A model generated the notes under the pieces. It searched no databases. It was given only the letters and a program-made list of their open reading frames with translations, and was not told the DNA's origin. A stretch of 64,000 nucleotides of DNA, from the NCBI GenBank assembly GCA_944325505.1, contig CALVAJ010000010.1, positions 1 to 64,000 on the forward strand, written 5' to 3'. Source of the stretch: an uncultured Bacteroidales bacterium. Its GTDB lineage: Bacteria > Bacteroidota > Bacteroidia > Bacteroidales > UBA932. Shown one piece after another: positions 62,242 through 64,000 of the stretch (the first letter of the stretch is position 1; each line of letters begins with the position of its first letter). The translations under genes and the position numbers were made by a program.

Positions 62242-62280
62242 GCAATTTTGCTTAACATAACCACTAAAACATCTTACAAT

Positions 62281-63759
62281 ATGGCAAATGAAATGTCCAG
62301 AAGGTCGTTCCTGAAAAAAGGTGCGGCTGCGGCAATCGGAATGTCGGTTGCCCCAAATGTAATCCTGGGTAAAGAGTTCGGAGCTGCCCCGGCCCCGTCC
62401 ACAGACAAGCTGAAAATCCTGGGAGTAGGTATCGGAGGCCGCGGAGCATCAGTGCTCAGAGGTCTTGAAAGCGAAAACATCATCGGTCTTTGCGATGTCG
62501 ACTGGAACTACGCTGACCATGTGTTCAAACGCTATCCGAACGCAAAGAAATACAACGACTACCGCAGGATGTTCGACGACATGCTCGACGAGGCGGACGC
62601 AGTAGTAGTTGCAACAGCTGACCACACCCATGCAGTAATCGCGGCACAGGCTATCGCAGCCGGAAAACACGTATATGTAGAGAAACCTCTTACACATACC
62701 GTATATGAATCCAGGCTTCTGACCAAACTCGCCGCAAAATATAACGTAGCCACCCAGATGGGTAACCAGGGTGCTTCAGGAGAAGGCGTAAGGAAGATCT
62801 GCGAATGGATCTGGAACGGAGAAATCGGAGAAGTAAGAAAGGTAGAGGCATTCACCGACAGACCTATCTGGCCGCAGGGTCTCGCCCGTCCTGAAAAAGA
62901 GGACAGAATCCCTAAGACACTCAACTGGGAATCATTCATAGGCCCGGCTCCTATGAGACCGTACAACGCCATCTATACACCTTGGAACTTCCGCGGATGG
63001 TGGGACTTCGGAACAGGTGCCCTCGGAGACATGGCCTGCCATATCCTCCACCCTGTATTCAAGGGTCTGAAACTCGGATACCCTACAAAGGTCCAGGGAA
63101 GCTCAACACTGCTTCTCAACGAGTCAGCTCCTAACGCACAGATGATCAAGTTCGTATTCCCTGCAAGGGACAACATGCCTAAGGTCGCCATGCCTGAAGT
63201 TGAAGTAACATGGTACGACGGCGGACTCAAGCCTAACCGTCCGGAAGGACTTCCTGCAGGAGTCGACCTCAACGACCAGGGAGGCGGAGTAATCTTCTAC
63301 GGAACCAAGGATACGCTTATCTGCGGATGCTACGGAGTGAACCCGTACCTGCTGTCAGGACGTAACCCTGAAGTTCCTCATGTTCTCCGTGAAATCACCC
63401 TTTCACACCAGATGGACTGGGTTCGTGCCTGCAAGGAAGATCCTAAGTACAGGGTTCCGAGCGCATCTGACTTCAGCGAAGCGGGTCCGTTCAACGAAAT
63501 GGTCGTAATGGGTGTACTTGCAGTAAGACTCCAGAGCCTGAACCAGGAACTCGAGTGGGACGGTCCTAACATGAGGTTCACCAACATCCCTGAAGGCGCC
63601 ACTATCAGGACTGTCATCAAGGACGGTTTCCAGATTCACGACGGACACCCTACCTTCGACAAGACATGGACAGAGCCTGTCGATGCCAACCAGTTCGCAC
63701 AGGAACTCATCAAACACGAGTACCAGAACGGCTACTCACTTCCTGACATGCCACTTTAA
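62281..63759 (+). CDS. Gfo/Idh/MocA oxidoreductase with Tat signal
   Basis: About 492 residues. The N-terminus MANEMSRRSFLKKGAAAAIG has a Tat motif (SRRSFLK) and hydrophobic stretch to NVILG, so the folded, cofactor-loaded enzyme is exported. Then LKILGVGIGGRGASVLRGL (Rossmann), YVEKPLTHTVYES, NQGASGEGVRKICEWIWNGEIGEVRKVEAFTDRPIWPQG, and GALGDMACHILHPVF. ATG at 62281 is preferred over 62248. Codon use is as biased as in pckA, suggesting strong expression. Confidence 0.95.
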   Translation: MANEMSRRSFLKKGAAAAIGMSVAPNVILGKEFGAAPAPSTDKLKILGVGIGGRGASVLRGLESENIIGLCDVDWNYADHVFKRYPNAKKYNDYRRMFDDMLDEADAVVVATADHTHAVIAAQAIAAGKHVYVEKPLTHTVYESRLLTKLAAKYNVATQMGNQGASGEGVRKICEWIWNGEIGEVRKVEAFTDRPIWPQGLARPEKEDRIPKTLNWESFIGPAPMRPYNAIYTPWNFRGWWDFGTGALGDMACHILHPVFKGLKLGYPTKVQGSSTLLLNESAPNAQMIKFVFPARDNMPKVAMPEVEVTWYDGGLKPNRPEGLPAGVDLNDQGGGVIFYGTKDTLICGCYGVNPYLLSGRNPEVPHVLREITLSHQMDWVRACKEDPKYRVPSASDFSEAGPFNEMVVMGVLAVRLQSLNQELEWDGPNMRFTNIPEGATIRTVIKDGFQIHDGHPTFDKTWTEPVDANQFAQELIKHEYQNGYSLPDMPL

Positions 63760-63792
63760 TTAAAAGTCAAAATCATTAAAACACAATAATTT

Positions 63793-64000
63793 ATGAAACG
63801 CGTATTTTTATTTGCCGCAAGCCTTGCCATGATCGTTTCCATGGCTTCATGCGGCAACCAGAACAACAAGAAGGCTGCCAAGAATGCCGATGCAGCCGCT
63901 GAGACCAAGGCCGCTCCGGAGTACAAGCTTCTGGACAAGCCTCAGGTAGACCTTTCCGAATTCCCTGTCGACAAAGACGGATACTATGTCATCTTCGACG
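63793..64000 (+). CDS. Lipoprotein, 5' part only, probably DUF1080 family
   Basis: 69 codons are visible. MKRVFLFAASLAMIVSMASC is a lipoprotein signal with Cys20, followed by an Asn/Lys/Ala linker and VDLSEFPVDKDGYYVIFD. That last phrase is how DUF1080 (3-keto-disaccharide hydrolase) domains start, and such genes commonly sit beside Gfo/Idh oxidoreductases. The call rests on few residues; the window ends here. Confidence 0.6.
   Translation, partial: MKRVFLFAASLAMIVSMASCGNQNNKKAAKNADAAAETKAAPEYKLLDKPQVDLSEFPVDKDGYYVIFD

Noticed and set aside
1-64000. CRISPR arrays, rRNA operon, SusCD/PUL systems, prophage structural genes
   Set aside because: None seen. The only direct repeats are those listed and they lack spacer regularity.

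Overview
This window looks like a housekeeping stretch of a Bacteroidales (phylum Bacteroidota) chromosome. The evidence is the promoter style: many genes and RNAs are preceded by the Bacteroidota -7 box TAnnTTTG, and in the best cases (tRNA-Phe, pckA, rpmE2, SRP RNA) a TTTG -33 box sits 18-19 bases upstream. Other lineage markers are DUF5683, DUF4831, an AlgJ-free short RpoD of 286 residues, type B L31, a fimbrillin-like lipoprotein and a Gfo/Idh-DUF1080 cluster. I cannot name the genus. Base composition is close to balanced.

Layout. 1-3.5 kb: a minus-strand efflux operon (tetR, tolC-type outer membrane factor, HlyD-type lipoprotein adaptor, ABC ATPase cut by the window edge). 3.6-4.6 kb: two small envelope genes. 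4.6-6.0 kb: a transferred-looking patch, a DinD/BRO-type gene between 50-bp direct repeats, then a decayed tRNA-Phe copy beside the intact tRNA-Phe. 6.1-14.1 kb: priA, lipid kinase, parAB, DUF5683, a LysM lytic transglycosylase. 14.1-23.6 kb: a helix-hairpin-helix outer-membrane protein, hpt-adk-obg-pap2, tRNA-Ala, dut-murF, a large fimbrillin/propeller lipoprotein, an acidic small protein. 23.7-30.8 kb: argS, rpoD, htrA, then divergent dnaN and a DnaQ-like exonuclease, tRNA-Thr. 30.9-47.2 kb: BaiN-type flavoprotein, mnmA, cdd, SRP RNA, a COG2509 flavoprotein, tsaD, tamB, an RsmI-like methylase, folB, mtaB, an MBL hydrolase, recQ. 47.4-57.1 kb: pckA, an M16 protease, rpmE2, pepD, DUF4831, a POT peptide transporter. 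57.2-60.7 kb: pnuC and a NUDIX hydrolase separated by a REP-associated (IS200-like) transposase inside 138-bp direct repeats, then an FKBP. 60.8-64 kb: two Gfo/Idh oxidoreductases, one with a Tat signal, with tatA between them, and the start of a lipoprotein.

The most interesting non-coding signals are two. First, four intergenic elements of 109-123 bp (19151, 34363, 49022, 57103) share a nested-palindrome plan: an outer stem whose sequence differs in every copy, an internal loop with AAGG on one side and TRACG on the other, an inner stem, and an apical hairpin. Stems change while pairing is kept, so a structured RNA family or a REPIN-like mobile palindrome is likely. Second, the RAYT gene is bracketed by its own tandem palindromic repeats, which also form the upstream region of pnuC. 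Other points: a G9 tract at the -33 position of the M16 protease promoter, an insertion of about 115 residues in MnmA, and no ATG start available for tamB.
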